From Bog-756 sp963776225 (GTDB lineage: Bacteria > Actinomycetota > Acidimicrobiia > Acidimicrobiales > RAAP-2), in contig CAVZLL010000004.1 of the NCBI GenBank assembly GCA_963776225.1, positions 1,054,001 to 1,118,000 on the forward strand: a stretch of DNA of 64,000 bases. The letters are read 5' to 3'. Positions 35,464-43,552 of the stretch are shown here, one piece after another (positions within the stretch are counted from its first letter, which is position 1; each line of letters begins with the position of its first letter). The notes beneath the pieces are model-generated. The model was given only the letters and a program-made list of their open reading frames with translations. It did no database searches and was not told the DNA's origin. The translations under genes were made by a program, and so were the position numbers.

Positions 35464-36141
35464 TCAGGGCTGGAGCCGCCGGATCGTCCAGCCGTCGCCG
35501 GCGCGCTCGTAGTGCACCCGGTCGTGCAGCCGGTCCTCCCCCTGCTGCCAGAACTCGTAGGTCCGCGGCCAGACCCGCCACCCACCCCACCACTCGGGAC
35601 GGGGCACCTCCCGGCCGGCGAACTCGGCCGCCCGGGCACACGCCTCGGCGTCGAGAGCCGCGCGGTCCGCGACGGGCCTGCTCTGGTGGGAGGCGTGGGC
35701 GCTGATCCGGCTCCCCGTCCCGCGGGTCGCGAAGTAGGCATCCGACTCGGCGGGGGCGGTCCGGGCCGCCCCGCCCTCGATGCGCACCTGGCGGCCGAGC
35801 GACCCCCAATAGAAGAGGAGGGCGGCCTCGGGGTTGGCCTCGAGCTCGCGGCTCTTGCGGCTCTCGTAGTTGGTGTAGAAGACGAAGCCGCCCGCACCGA
35901 AGGACTTGAGCAGCACCATCCGTACCGACGGTCGCCCGCCCGGGGTGGCCGAGGCGAGGGCCATCGTCTCGGGGTCGGCCACCACGGTCGCGGCCTGGCG
36001 GTACCACCGGTCGAACTGGACGAGTGGGTCGGGGTCGACCGTGCGCTCGTCGAGCGGGTCGCGTCGCTCCACCGGGGTCCCGGCGCCCGACGGGTCAACG
36101 GCGTCCGGGGCGTCCACCCACCCGACCCTAGTGAGGGCCAT
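35464..36141 (-). CDS. pdxH: Pyridoxamine 5'-phosphate oxidase (PNPOx/PdxH type)
   Basis: 225 aa from ATG 36141, or 217 aa from GTG 36117. The FMN/PLP split-barrel is typical: PSVRMVLLKSFGAGGFVFYT, YESRKSRELEANPEAALLFY, RQVRIEGGA and the C-terminal PNPOx dimerisation motif RLHDRVHYERAGDGW ending IRRLQP. It oxidises pyridoxine/pyridoxamine phosphate to PLP with FMN. The GTG start looks better: TAGGGT (36125-36130) ends 7 nt before it, the spacing seen at many leaderless genes here, while no ribosome-binding site precedes the ATG. Confidence 0.9.
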   Translation of the reverse strand: MALTRVGWVDAPDAVDPSGAGTPVERRDPLDERTVDPDPLVQFDRWYRQAATVVADPETMALASATPGGRPSVRMVLLKSFGAGGFVFYTNYESRKSRELEANPEAALLFYWGSLGRQVRIEGGAARTAPAESDAYFATRGTGSRISAHASHQSRPVADRAALDAEACARAAEFAGREVPRPEWWGGWRVWPRTYEFWQQGEDRLHDRVHYERAGDGWTIRRLQP

Positions 36142-36193
36142 CGGTCCGGCGGGCCACCGCCGGTCGGAGACCGGCGACGGTAGCCTTCACCGG

Positions 36194-37396
36194 GTGAGCG
36201 CCGCCATCGACGTCGGGGCCGAGCGCGCGGCGACCCCAGGGTGCGCACACGTCGTCCACCTCAACAATGCCGGCGCAGCGCTGCCCACGAGCGCCACCCT
36301 GGAGACGGTGGTCGCCCACCTCCGCCGCGAGGCCGACGTCGGCGGCTACGAGGCCGCGGCGGAGGCAGCCGACGCGCGTGCCGGCGTCCAGGTCTCGGCG
36401 GCGACCCTGCTCGGTGCCGCACGGGACGAGGTGACCATCACCGGATCGGACACCCAGGGGTGGGTCAAGGCGCTCTGGGGCTACGCCCTCGCGGGAGGGC
36501 TCGGACCCGACCGGCGGATCCTGGTCGACCGGATGGCCTACGACAGCCACTACCTCGGCCTCCTCCAGGTCCGCGAGCTCACCGGCGTCGCCGTCGAGGT
36601 CGTCCCGAGCGTGCCCGACGGGACCCTCGACCTCGACGCCCTGTCCACCGCCCTCGGGCGTGGCCGGGCCGCGCTGGTCTCGGTGACCCATGTCGGGACC
36701 CACCGCGGGCTGGTCAATCCGGTGGCGGAGGCCGGCCTCCTCTGCCGGGAGTCCGGCGTTCCCTACTACGTGGACGCCTGTCAGAGCGTCGGCCAGCTCC
36801 CGGTCGACGTGGAGCGGATCGGCTGCGACGTGCTGACCGGGACCGGCCGCAAGTGGCTGCGCGGGCCGCGGGGCACCGGCCTGCTCTACGTCCGGTCCAC
36901 CTTCGCCGAGCAGCTGCGGCCGCCGGGCATCGACGGCGTCTCGGCCCTCTGGGACGGCCCTGCCGACTACCGGCTCCGCGCCGGCGACCTGCGGTTCTCC
37001 GAGTTCGAGGTCCCGGTGGCGATGCACCTCGGGCTGGGCACGGCCATCGACCACGCCCTCGAGCTCGGCATCGGGCGAATCTCGGCCCGGGTCGCGGCGC
37101 TCGGCGAGGAGCTGCGGACCCGGCTGTCGGGCCTCGCCGGGGTCACCGTGCACGACGGTGGCAGACAGCGCTGCGGCATCGTCACCTTCACCGTCGAAGG
37201 GTACGGTCCCCCCGAGATCAAGGAGGCCGCCGCCTCGGCCGGCGTCAACCTGTCGTTCACCGATGTGGCGGCGGCCCGGCTCGACCTCACCGCACCCGGA
37301 CCGACCGCGGTGGTGCGTGCCTCGCCGCACTACTACAACACCGGGGACGAGCTCGGCCGCCTGCTCGACGTGCTGGCCGGGCTCATCCGGCCCTGA
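36194..37396 (+). CDS. Class-V aminotransferase-fold PLP enzyme
   Basis: 400 aa from GTG 36194, with TAGCCT (36181-36186) ending 7 nt upstream. PLP-site segments are clear: HLNNAGAALPTSATLE, the aspartate strand VPYYVDACQSVGQLPVDV, and the Schiff-base lysine in GTGRKWLRGPRGTGLLY. It resembles isopenicillin-N-epimerase/EgtE-like C-S lyases or cysteine desulfurases, but lacks an obvious desulfurase Cys loop. The substrate is not determinable. It is divergent from pdxH, which makes its cofactor. The 3' end overlaps the convergent tag gene by 14 nt. Confidence 0.82.
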   Translation: MSAAIDVGAERAATPGCAHVVHLNNAGAALPTSATLETVVAHLRREADVGGYEAAAEAADARAGVQVSAATLLGAARDEVTITGSDTQGWVKALWGYALAGGLGPDRRILVDRMAYDSHYLGLLQVRELTGVAVEVVPSVPDGTLDLDALSTALGRGRAALVSVTHVGTHRGLVNPVAEAGLLCRESGVPYYVDACQSVGQLPVDVERIGCDVLTGTGRKWLRGPRGTGLLYVRSTFAEQLRPPGIDGVSALWDGPADYRLRAGDLRFSEFEVPVAMHLGLGTAIDHALELGIGRISARVAALGEELRTRLSGLAGVTVHDGGRQRCGIVTFTVEGYGPPEIKEAAASAGVNLSFTDVAAARLDLTAPGPTAVVRASPHYYNTGDELGRLLDVLAGLIRP

Positions 37397-37970
37397 ACGC
37401 CCCCTTGGCCGGGCACCCCTCCACGTGGTCGTCGACCACCCCGACCGACTGGAGGTACGCGTAGACGATGGTCGAGCCGACGAAGGTGAACCCGCGCCGT
37501 TTGAGGTCGCCGGACAGGCGGTCCGAGAGCTCGGAGTTGGCAGGCAGGTCAGCGGTGGTACGCGGGTGGTTGACCACCGGTTCACCGCCGACCCAGCCCC
37601 AGAGGTAGTCGGCGAAGGTGCCGTGCTCCTCGGTGACGGCGAGAAAGGCCCGGGCGTTGGCCACCGCGCCCGCCACCTTCAATCGGTTGCGCACGATCCC
37701 CGGGTCCGTGAGGAGCTCGGCGAGGCGGTCCGCGTCGAATTGGGCCACCCGGGGGGGATCGAATCCCTCGAAGGCCCTGCGGTACCCCTCTCGCCTGGCC
37801 AGCACGGTCGACCAGGAGAGGCCGGCCTGGGCGCCCTCCAGCAGGAGCATCTCGAAGAGGTAGCGGTCGTTCCGCGAGGGCACCCCCCATTCGTCGTCGT
37901 GGTACCGACGCATCTCCGCCGAGCCCTCCGCCCAGCCGCACCGTGCGCCCGTCGGCGGTGCGGGGGCCAT
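37383..37970 (-). CDS. tag: DNA-3-methyladenine glycosylase I
   Basis: 195 aa, the size of Tag. The conserved start RCGWAEGSAEMRRYHDDEWG, EGAQAGLSWSTVLARREGYR (catalytic-pocket Glu and Trp) and the C-terminal VGSTIVYAYLQSVGVVDDH are characteristic. Zinc ligands Cys near the N-terminus and His/Cys in VVDDHVEGC are in place. It removes 3-methyladenine from alkylated DNA. TAGGGT (37977-37982) ends 6 nt before the ATG, predicting a leaderless transcript. Confidence 0.92.
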   Translation of the reverse strand: MAPAPPTGARCGWAEGSAEMRRYHDDEWGVPSRNDRYLFEMLLLEGAQAGLSWSTVLARREGYRRAFEGFDPPRVAQFDADRLAELLTDPGIVRNRLKVAGAVANARAFLAVTEEHGTFADYLWGWVGGEPVVNHPRTTADLPANSELSDRLSGDLKRRGFTFVGSTIVYAYLQSVGVVDDHVEGCPAKGAFRAG

Positions 37971-38032
37971 GGGGTCACCCTACCAACGGCCTCGAAATGC
38001 ACGGCACAGGCCGTACCCGCTAGAAGAGGGGA

Positions 38033-38812
38033 ATGATCCTCGAGGAGAAGACCGTGCTGGTGACCGGCGTCGGCGCAGGGCTGGGGCGCGAGTGTGCCGC
38101 CGCCGCCCTGCGTGACGGGGCCAACGTCGTGGTGGCCGCCCGCACCGCAGAGACCCTCGGCGCCATCGCGCAGGAGCTCGACCCCACCGGCGAGCGGGTG
38201 GCCTCCCAGGTGACCGACATCACCGACGCCGATTCGTGCGCAGCCCTCGTCGACCTGGCCCGGGACCGCTTCGGCTCGGTCGATGCGCTGGTCCAGGTTG
38301 CCGCCTTCGACAACGCCTGGGGCGGGCTCTTCGACCTCAAGTTCGAGGACTGGCGCTCGGCGTTCGAGACCAATGTGATCGGCGCCCTCACGGTGATCCG
38401 CCCGGTGGTCGAGGCGATGAAGGGCGGCGGCGGCGGATCCGTCGTGCTCATCGGGTCGCAGTCGATGTTCCAGCCCCAGCTGCCCCAGGCGGGGTATGCC
38501 GCTTCGAAGGGCGCCCTGCTCACCGCCATGTACTACCTCTGCGACGAGCTCGGGCCGCACAACATCCGCTGCAACATGGTGATCCCGTCGTGGATGTGGG
38601 GCCCCCCCGTCGAGATGCTGATGAACTGGCGGGCCAAGAACGAGGACAAGTCCGTCGAAGAGGCGCTGGACGACGTCGTGGGGAAGTTCCCGCTGCGGAG
38701 GATGACCGAGGACGGCGAGGTGGCGGACGTCGTGGCCTTCTTCGCCTCCGATCGTGCCAAGGCGGTGACCGGCCAGTACCTGCTGGTGAACTCCGGCGAG
38801 ATGCTCCGGTGA
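38033..38812 (+). CDS. SDR-family oxidoreductase
   Basis: 259 aa from ATG 38033 behind a GAGGGGA site. Classical SDR motifs: nucleotide-binding TGVGAGLG (residues 11-18), catalytic Ser in VLIGSQSMF and YAASK. A non-standard N-A-G region (VQVAAFDNAWGG, normally NNAG) is notable. Its stop overlaps the GTG of the next dehydrogenase (GTGA 38809-38812), so the two enzymes are coupled, together with a SnoaL-like protein, in a probable ring- or sterol-like catabolic unit (inference). Confidence 0.85.
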   Translation: MILEEKTVLVTGVGAGLGRECAAAALRDGANVVVAARTAETLGAIAQELDPTGERVASQVTDITDADSCAALVDLARDRFGSVDALVQVAAFDNAWGGLFDLKFEDWRSAFETNVIGALTVIRPVVEAMKGGGGGSVVLIGSQSMFQPQLPQAGYAASKGALLTAMYYLCDELGPHNIRCNMVIPSWMWGPPVEMLMNWRAKNEDKSVEEALDDVVGKFPLRRMTEDGEVADVVAFFASDRAKAVTGQYLLVNSGEMLR

Positions 38813-39885
38813 GCCGCCCCAGCCGGGTGGTGGTCTGGGGGACCGGGTTCGTCGGCCGGATGGTCATCCCCGAGGTGGTGCGCCATCCCGCCTTCGAGCT
38901 GGTCGGCGTCGGGGTCTCCCACCCGGAGAAGGTCGGCCGGGACGCCGGTGAGCTGTGCGGCACCGACCCGATCGGGATCGCCGCCACCGACGACCTCGAG
39001 GCGCTGATCGCCCTCGAACCCGATGCGCTCGTGCACTACGGGCCCACCGCGGCAAAGGCCGCCGACAACATCCGCGACATCGGCGCGTTCCTCCGAGCAG
39101 GCATCGACGTGTCCTCGACGGCGATGACCCCGTGGGTGTGGCCCGCCATGTCGCTCAACCCCCCGAGCTGGATCGAGCCGATCACCGAGGCCTGCCGGTC
39201 CGGCGGCGCGTCCTGCTTCACCACCGGGATCGACCCCGGTTTCGCCAACGACCTCTTCCCGATGACCCTCATGGGGCTCTGCAGCGAGGTCCGCCAGGTC
39301 CGTGCCCTCGAGATCCTCGACTACCGCAACTACGAGGGCGACTACGAGGACGAGATGGGCATCGGGCGCACGCCGGAGTACGTCCCGCTCCTCGAGCACA
39401 CCGACATCCTGGCCATGTCCTGGGGAGGGACCATCCCGATGATGGCCCACGCGGTGGGTGTCGAGCTCGACGAGATCACCAGCACCTGGGAGAAGTGGGT
39501 CACCGACGTCCCGATCACCTCGGCCAAGGGGACCATCCAGCCCGGCCAGGTGGCGGCGATCCGCTTCACCATCAACGGTCTGGTGGGTGGCGAGGCGCGG
39601 ATCTGCCTCGAGCACGTCAACCGGGTCGGCGAGGACGCCGCCCCCGACTGGCCCCGCGGACACCAGCAGGACGTCTACCGGGTGGTGATCGACGGCACCC
39701 CCTCGATCACCCAGGAGACCGCGTTCCGGTTCACCGACGGCTCCGGTCGCGACGCGGCGGCGGCCGGCTGCCTGGCGACCGGGCTCCGGGCCCTCAACGC
39801 GGTCCCCTACCTCAACGCACGCCCCCCGGGCTGGGTCACCGCGCTCGATCTGCCGCTCGTCCCGGGGATCGGTACGATCCGCTGA
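38809..39885 (+). CDS. DapB-like/2,4-diaminopentanoate-dehydrogenase-type NAD(P) dehydrogenase
   Basis: 358 aa from GTG 38809. Rossmann fold with VVWGTGFVGRMVI at the N-terminus, GVGVSHPEKVGRDAGEL and DALVHYGPTAAK, as in the dihydrodipicolinate-reductase-like family often annotated in mycobacteria and Acidimicrobiia near steroid and lipid catabolism genes. GIDPGFANDLFP is a strong family block. The true substrate is unknown. Coupled by overlap to the SDR gene. Confidence 0.75.
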   Translation: MSRPSRVVVWGTGFVGRMVIPEVVRHPAFELVGVGVSHPEKVGRDAGELCGTDPIGIAATDDLEALIALEPDALVHYGPTAAKAADNIRDIGAFLRAGIDVSSTAMTPWVWPAMSLNPPSWIEPITEACRSGGASCFTTGIDPGFANDLFPMTLMGLCSEVRQVRALEILDYRNYEGDYEDEMGIGRTPEYVPLLEHTDILAMSWGGTIPMMAHAVGVELDEITSTWEKWVTDVPITSAKGTIQPGQVAAIRFTINGLVGGEARICLEHVNRVGEDAAPDWPRGHQQDVYRVVIDGTPSITQETAFRFTDGSGRDAAAAGCLATGLRALNAVPYLNARPPGWVTALDLPLVPGIGTIR

Positions 39886-39929
39886 CCGGGGCCGGACCTC
39901 CGGCCGGCCGCCTGCCCGACCGACGATCA

Positions 39930-39980
39930 CGCAGCTCGACCCACCACGCAGCTCGACCCACCACGCAGCTCGACCCACCA
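39930..39980. repeat. Three perfect 17-bp tandem repeats
   Basis: The unit CGCAGCTCGACCCACCA occurs three times head to tail (39930-39946, 39947-39963, 39964-39980) without a mismatch. It abuts a second tandem repeat directly. It lies in the 124-bp gap before the SnoaL-like gene and is not a CRISPR array, as there are no spacers. Confidence 0.9.
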
Positions 39981-40020
39981 GGAGCACCCATGACCCCCGA
40001 GGAGCACCCATGACCCCCGA
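39981..40020 (+). repeat. 20-bp tandem duplication carrying the ribosome-binding site and start codon
   Basis: Two exact copies of a 20-bp unit, each containing GGAG, a 5-nt gap, ATG and the codons for T-P and part of E. Copy one (ATG 39990-39992) opens a seven-codon peptide MTPEEHP whose TGA overlaps the second ATG (ATGA at 40010-40013). The downstream gene can thus be reached from a short upstream ORF by coupling, as well as by its own site. Confidence 0.85.
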
Positions 40021-40501
40021 GGACCTCGTCGAGATCGAACAGATCAAACGACTCAAGTACCGGTACCTCCGGTGCCTCGACCAGAAGCTCTGGGACGAGA
40101 TCGAGGGCTGCTTCGTCCCCGAGGTCGCCGCCCGGTACGGCGGCGGGCTCTACGAGCTCGACGGCCGGGATGCCGTCATGGAATTCCTGCGCACGTCGAT
40201 GGGCGCGACCACCATGCTCAGCAGCCACCGCTGTCACCATCCCGAGATCGACCTGACCGGTCCCGACACGGCCACCGGGGTGTGGGCACTCGAGGACGTG
40301 GTGATCCTCACCGACCTCGAGGTCGCGGTGCAGGGGGCGGCGTTCTACACCGACCACTACGTGAAGCGCGACGGTGCGTGGCTCATCGCCCAGACCGGCT
40401 ACAAGCGCACCTACGAGGAGCTGGTGCCGCGTGGCTCGGTCGCCGGGCTCCGGCTCACCGCCGACTGGTGGGCCACGGGCGGCCGCTCGACCCTCGGCTG
40501 A
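40010..40501 (+). CDS. SnoaL-like (NTF2-fold) polyketide-cyclase/dehydratase-type protein
   Basis: 163 aa from the second ATG. The cone-shaped NTF2/SnoaL fold is seen in LVEIEQIKRLKYRYLRCLDQ, WDEIEGCFVPEVAARYGGG, DAVMEFLRTSMG and the final GAWLIAQTGYKRTYEE strand. Such proteins are isomerases, hydratases or dehydratases of steroid-like or aromatic substrates, consistent with the preceding SDR and dehydrogenase genes. The start region is duplicated in tandem (see 39981-40020). Confidence 0.8.
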   Translation: MTPEDLVEIEQIKRLKYRYLRCLDQKLWDEIEGCFVPEVAARYGGGLYELDGRDAVMEFLRTSMGATTMLSSHRCHHPEIDLTGPDTATGVWALEDVVILTDLEVAVQGAAFYTDHYVKRDGAWLIAQTGYKRTYEELVPRGSVAGLRLTADWWATGGRSTLG

Positions 40502-40526
40502 GCGGGGCCCGACGGGTACACGACGC

Positions 40527-41282
40527 TCAGGACAGGGTGGCCCCGTCGATACGGATGTCGGCTCCGTTCATGTGGGAGGCCTCGTCGGATGCGACATAGG
40601 CGATCGCCGCGGCGATGCCCTCCGGAGTGCCGAAGGGGCCGAGCGGGGTCACCCGCCGGATGAGCTTGATGTCGGCGCCCTCGGGGAGCTCGAACGCCCC
40701 GGTGATCGGGGTGTCGATGGCACCGGGGCTGATCGAGTTGGCACGGACCCCGGCGGCCGCGTACTCGACCGCGAGCTCCCGGGTGAGGGCGAGGATCCCC
40801 CCTTTTGACGCCGAGTAGGCGAGCGCCCAGGGCTGTCCGGCGTGCGCGGCGGTCGACGCCAGGTTCACGATGCACCCCTTCGACTCGAGCAGGTGGGGCA
40901 GCGTCTCGCGGCAGACCAGGAAGGTGCCGGTGAGGTTCACCGCCAGGATCCGGTTCCACTCCTCCAGGGCGAGGTCGTGCGAGTGGCCGAAGGACAGGAT
41001 GCCCGCCACGTTGGCCACCACGTCGAGCGAGCCGAGGGTCGCCAACGACGATCCGACCAGCGACCGCACCCCCGCTTCGGTCGACACGTCGCCGACCAGC
41101 GCGGTCACCGATCCCCCGAGTCCCTCCGACTCGGCTGCCACCGCGGCCAACGGCCCACCGTTCACGTCCACCGCCACCACGTCGGCCCCCTCCGAGGCCA
41201 GCCGGAGGGCGGTCGCCCGCCCGATGCCCGACGCACCGCCCGTCACCAGCGCCTTCCGTCCCGTGAACCGGTCGATGGTCAT
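40527..41282 (-). CDS. SDR-family oxidoreductase (classical)
   Basis: 251 aa. TGGASGIG (14-21), NVAG (NAG variant), catalytic Ser in VNLASTAAHAG and YSASK are all present; the end ADIRIDGATLS is the classical SDR C-terminus. 3-oxoacyl or hydroxysteroid dehydrogenase type; the substrate is not predictable. TACAGT (41288-41293) ends 5 nt before the ATG, suggesting leaderless initiation. Convergent with the SnoaL-like gene. Confidence 0.87.
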   Translation of the reverse strand: MTIDRFTGRKALVTGGASGIGRATALRLASEGADVVAVDVNGGPLAAVAAESEGLGGSVTALVGDVSTEAGVRSLVGSSLATLGSLDVVANVAGILSFGHSHDLALEEWNRILAVNLTGTFLVCRETLPHLLESKGCIVNLASTAAHAGQPWALAYSASKGGILALTRELAVEYAAAGVRANSISPGAIDTPITGAFELPEGADIKLIRRVTPLGPFGTPEGIAAAIAYVASDEASHMNGADIRIDGATLS

Positions 41283-41383
41283 GCCGCACTGTAGGGCGCC
41301 GCTGGTCCGGGCGCCCCCGGCTGACCGGTCGGCACCGACCGTGTGGACCGGGTCCTCTCCGCCGCCGGCGCGAGACTCGGGCG

Positions 41384-42517
41384 ATGGACGTGCCGATCTC
41401 GGGGACCTGCGACCGGCGGTTCGCCGCGGTACGCGAGGCGTTCCGTGCGAACTTCGCCGAGCGCGGGGAGGTCGGGGCTGCGGTCACCGTCCTGGTGGCC
41501 GGGACCCCGGTGATCGAGTTGGTCGGGGGCTGGGCCGATCAGGCCCGGACCCGGCCCTGGCAGCAGGACACGCTGGTCGACGTCTACTCGGTGGGCAAGG
41601 CGCTGGTCGCCCTCCTGGCACTCCGGTCCGTCGATCGTGGCCTCCTCGGACTCGACGAGCCGGTGGCCTCGGTCTGGCCCGAGTTCGCCGCGGGCGGGAA
41701 GGCGTCAGCCACCGTGCGCCATGCCCTCTGCCACCGGGCGGGGGTCCCCGCAATCCGCGAGCCGCTGACCAACGACGACCTGTGGCGGTGGGAGCGGATG
41801 ACCTCGGCGCTCGCCTCGACCGACGCGTGGTGGGAGCCGGGCACCAGGCACGCCTACCACACCAACACCTATGGCCACCTGATCGGCGAGCTCGTGCACC
41901 GGACGACCGGGGAGCTGCCCGGGGCCGTCCTGCGGGAGGTGGCCGGACCGCTCGGGGCAGAGGTCTACTTCGGGGTGCCCGCCGACCAGCAGTCGCGGTG
42001 CGCAGAGGTGTGCTGGGCGTCCGGCGGCCGCTCGCCGGACCTCCTCTCGGGTGACCTCACCGACGAGGAGCGGATGGTCAACCTGGGCTATGTGAACCCG
42101 CCCGGCTACTCCTCGTTGGGCGTGGTCAACACCGCGGCCTGGCGCGGGGCGCAGGTCCCCTCGACCAACGGCCACGCCACGGCGACCGGCATCGCCCGCG
42201 TCTACGCGGCCCTGCTCGAACCGGGCCGGCTCCTCTCGCCGGATCTGCTCGCCGAGGCGGTCCGGCCCCAGTCGGTGGGGTTCTGCCCGGTGCTCGGCGA
42301 GGAGGTGACCTTCGGACTCGGCTTCAAGCCCACCGTGCCCCGCCGGCCGTTCGGGCCCAATGCGGGGAGCTTCGGGCACTTCGGCACCGGCGGCGCGGTC
42401 GGGTACGCCGATCCGGTTGCCGGGGTCGCCTTCGGCTACGCGATGAACCACGTGATCCCGAGATGGCAGAGCAGCCGCAACCGCTCGCTCGTCGACGCCC
42501 TCTACGCCTGCCTCTGA
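41384..42517 (+). CDS. Class-C beta-lactamase-fold serine hydrolase (EstB-like)
   Basis: 377 aa. The nucleophile motif S-x-x-K is VYSVGK (Ser69, Lys72), the Tyr motif lies in AYHTNTYGH (Tyr158), and the third element HFGTGGAVGY occurs near the C-terminus. No signal peptide is visible, so a cytoplasmic esterase or amidase is more likely than a secreted beta-lactamase. Its actual ester substrate is unknown. GAGACT ends 6 nt before the ATG, a weak -10 candidate. Confidence 0.83.
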   Translation: MDVPISGTCDRRFAAVREAFRANFAERGEVGAAVTVLVAGTPVIELVGGWADQARTRPWQQDTLVDVYSVGKALVALLALRSVDRGLLGLDEPVASVWPEFAAGGKASATVRHALCHRAGVPAIREPLTNDDLWRWERMTSALASTDAWWEPGTRHAYHTNTYGHLIGELVHRTTGELPGAVLREVAGPLGAEVYFGVPADQQSRCAEVCWASGGRSPDLLSGDLTDEERMVNLGYVNPPGYSSLGVVNTAAWRGAQVPSTNGHATATGIARVYAALLEPGRLLSPDLLAEAVRPQSVGFCPVLGEEVTFGLGFKPTVPRRPFGPNAGSFGHFGTGGAVGYADPVAGVAFGYAMNHVIPRWQSSRNRSLVDALYACL

Positions 42518-42554
42518 CCGATGCAGCGTCCTGTCGGTGCTGGCACCCGCCGTC

Positions 42555-43487
42555 TCATTCCAGCTGGGCGACCCGGTCGTCCTGGTGGCCGCCGAGGAGT
42601 GCGTCGGCCGGCAGCACGTCCTTCTGCCACGGGCGGAGATAGGCCAGCCAGACCGCCGCAGCCCCGAAGAGCAGTGCGCAGAGGATCCACCCCAGGGCGG
42701 TGGTACCGACCCCCACGTACTTGAGCCCGGACGCGAAGATCACGAAGGTGATGGCGGGACGGATGTAGCGGTCCGGCGCACGTGAGGAGAAGAACGCACC
42801 GACCAGGACGGCCGGCACGCTTCCGATGACGATCGAGGTGGTGACCGCGAAGTCGACGTGCCCGAAGGCGAGGGCACCGAGCGCAGCGGCCAGGGTGAGC
42901 GGAACCGCCTGGGTCAGGTCGGTGCCGACCAGCTGGTTCGCCCCGAGCATCGGGTACAGGAAGAGCAACAGGACGATCATCAACGAGCCGGAGCCCACCG
43001 AGGTCATCCCCACGATGAGTCCCCCGATCATCCCGATCGCCACCGTCGGGACGGGACGGACGACCAGGTCGTGCACGACCGCCGCGCGCCGCTGGCCGGA
43101 CCGCCGGTCGAGCAGGTACCGGAGCACCATCGCAGCGGCCCCGACCAGCAGGGCCGCCCCCAGCGCCTTCTGGATGTTGGACTCCGCCCCCTTCGAATTG
43201 CCCATGAGGTGCAGGACGTAGGCGCCGAGGAAGGCCATGGGCACCGAGCCGAGGACCATCCATCCCACCAGGTGCAGGTTGACGGTCCTCTTGGTCAGGT
43301 GCACCGCCGCACCGACCGGACGCATCAGGACGGCTGCCACCAGGTCGCTCGAGATGGCCGCCGACGGCTTGATCCCGAACAGCAGGATCAGCATCGGGGT
43401 CATCAGGGCGCCACCGCCCGCGCCGGTGAGCCCGACCAGGAACCCGACCACTGCGCTGCCGAGGACGATGTAGGGGTTCACGCCCAT
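42555..43487 (-). CDS. TauE/SafE-family permease (second)
   Basis: 310 aa from ATG 43487. Two repeats of a four-helix unit; family motifs GLTGAGGGALMTPMLILLFG and GMTSVGSGSLMIVLLLFLYP are textbook for TauE/SafE (DUF81). A His/Asp-rich tail follows the last helix. It would export sulfite, thiosulfate or an organosulfonate. A strongly AT-rich -10 (TATTAT on the minus strand) lies 5 nt upstream of the ATG. Confidence 0.88.
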   Translation of the reverse strand: MGVNPYIVLGSAVVGFLVGLTGAGGGALMTPMLILLFGIKPSAAISSDLVAAVLMRPVGAAVHLTKRTVNLHLVGWMVLGSVPMAFLGAYVLHLMGNSKGAESNIQKALGAALLVGAAAMVLRYLLDRRSGQRRAAVVHDLVVRPVPTVAIGMIGGLIVGMTSVGSGSLMIVLLLFLYPMLGANQLVGTDLTQAVPLTLAAALGALAFGHVDFAVTTSIVIGSVPAVLVGAFFSSRAPDRYIRPAITFVIFASGLKYVGVGTTALGWILCALLFGAAAVWLAYLRPWQKDVLPADALLGGHQDDRVAQLE

Positions 43488-43492
43488 TCCCT

Positions 43493-43498
43493 ATAATA
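43493..43498 (-). promoter_or_regulatory. -10 box of the second TauE/SafE gene
   Basis: TATTAT on the minus strand ends 5 nt before the ATG at 43487. It sits in CTATAATATT, the most AT-rich decamer nearby, and the complementary strand reads a perfect TATAAT, but no plus-strand gene follows. Supports a leaderless start. Confidence 0.5.
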
Positions 43499-43552
43499 TT
43501 GCGAGGAATTGACGACGAGCACAAGCTCCCTGGTCAACCCCTACACGAACCC

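Noticed and set aside
39930..40020. CRISPR-like repeat array
   Set aside because: The repeats are directly adjacent with no spacers, and no cas genes are present.
43492..43497. Perfect TATAAT on the plus strand
   Set aside because: No plus-strand gene or small-RNA-like structure follows; it is the complement of the minus-strand -10 TATTAT region.
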